Origin: Magnetovibrio sp.
GTDB lineage: Bacteria; Pseudomonadota; Alphaproteobacteria; Rhodospirillales; Magnetovibrionaceae
Length of the DNA stretch: 6,579 nucleotides
Assembly (NCBI GenBank): GCA_016763895.1
Contig: JAESSV010000116.1
Span: 1 to 6,579 of the forward strand
Direction: 5' to 3'
A program made the position numbers and the translations under genes. Positions within the stretch are counted from its first letter, which is position 1. Each line of letters starts with the position of its first letter. The notes under the pieces were generated by a model that was not told where the DNA came from, ran no database searches, and was given only the letters and a program-made list of their open reading frames with translations. Of the stretch, positions 6,072 to 6,579 are shown piece after piece.

Positions 6072-6579
6072 TTATGGCATCTGACGGGTTGCAGAAATCA
6101 GTGCCTGCCCAAGGGAAATGCTGCCATCGTTTGCCGGATAAGAAAGCGGATGCAAAACCTTCACGCCACATGGCTCTAATCGGCAAATTGTTTTCCGAGC
6201 CAGAAGCTCAATTTGTAAGACACGATCACTCAATACAAGTGTATCAATGCAATCGACAGCGACCGTCTTTTCAACCACGGCAAAAATAACTGCACTCAAT
6301 GTATTGTGGAAACGCGTGCCAATCCAACCAGCAGTAACATCTGCGGTCCAGTCATGCAGAATCCGCTCAACATTGTTTTCCAGGAAACCGTGGCGCCCAC
6401 CTCATATCCGTAAACATGTTCCTCATCCGGATAGTTTTCTGCGGCACATTGCAGTGCCTTGGCGACCTGGCCTTCAAATTGAACACTATTTAATAGAGAC
6501 CTACCGGCAACAGAATCAAAAAACCTGCCCGCAGAACTTGCTGTTGGCGCATTCAACGATTGACCAATCATTTTGAAAA
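6072..6579 (-). pseudogene. hypF: hypF C-terminal remnant, frameshifted ([NiFe]-hydrogenase maturation carbamoyltransferase)
   Basis: HypF transfers a carbamoyl group to HypE for the cyanide ligands of [NiFe] hydrogenases. Read from the right edge, the first frame gives LNAPTASSAGRFFDSVAG and then VQFEGQVAKAL, matching the HypF carbamoyltransferase (Kae1-like) domain (LNAP..SS.GR.FD, YEGQAA.EL). This frame ends at 6296, but the homology has already moved to another frame: ENNVERILHDW, then WIGTRFHNTLSAVIF, and the terminal block YPANDGSISLGQALISA, ending with TAA at 6074-6072. The frame change lies between about 6401 and 6380, because the second frame has a TGA at 6404-6402. The usual LSGGVFQNRLL motif reads LSDRVLQIELL, so the GG pair and the Asn are lost, and the loop after FDSVAG looks shortened. 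Frameshift plus motif decay supports a pseudogene. The gene's N-terminal part lies beyond the window, and no other hyp gene is seen here. Confidence 0.75.

Noticed and set aside
6072..6579. Reading the two minus-strand frames at the right edge as two separate small hypothetical genes
   Set aside because: Both frames match consecutive parts of one HypF C-terminal domain, and the homology continues upstream of the apparent TTG start of the second frame, so this is one broken gene.

Overview
The window looks like chromosomal DNA of a Gram-negative bacterium, most likely an alphaproteobacterium of moderate G+C. That placement is an inference from protein flavour (an SBP_bac_5 protein with a Sec signal peptide, Dpp-type permeases and a FadR-type GntR regulator); no rRNA or other phylogenetic marker is present. 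No mobile element, CRISPR array, tRNA or rRNA was seen.

Positions 1-4831, all on the minus strand, hold one operon for a peptide/opine/nickel-type (Dpp/Opp family) ABC importer. In transcription order it encodes a periplasmic solute-binding protein (4831-3257), a DppB-like permease (3223-2303), a DppC-like permease (2313-1408), a DppD-like ATPase (1411-398) and a DppF-like ATPase (408 to the left edge, N-terminal 136 residues only). Spacing is tight: 33 nt between the binding protein and the first permease, then overlaps of 11, 4 and 11 nt. The binding protein should capture a ligand in the periplasm, the two permeases form the channel, and the two ATPases drive import. The sequence does not fix the ligand.

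Positions 4832-5099 are a divergent intergenic region. It carries a perfect 9-bp inverted repeat with a 2-bp centre (4894-4913). This repeat contains TTGACA-like -35 hexamers pointing both ways, so it is the best candidate operator for the divergent regulator.

Positions 5100-5897 (plus strand) encode a GntR-family regulator of the FadR/FCD type. It has a normal winged-helix DNA-binding domain, but its ligand-binding domain appears to lack the metal-binding histidines typical of FCD proteins. It probably controls the transporter and itself.

Positions 5898-6071 are a short convergent spacer with a perfect 12-bp palindrome and a weak hairpin. From 6072 to the right edge, on the minus strand, lies the C-terminal part of hypF ([NiFe]-hydrogenase maturation carbamoyltransferase). 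It is broken by a frameshift and has lost conserved motif residues, so it reads as a decaying pseudogene. I found no clearly novel multi-gene system. The most useful leads are the divergent operator, the atypical regulator and the hypF remnant.
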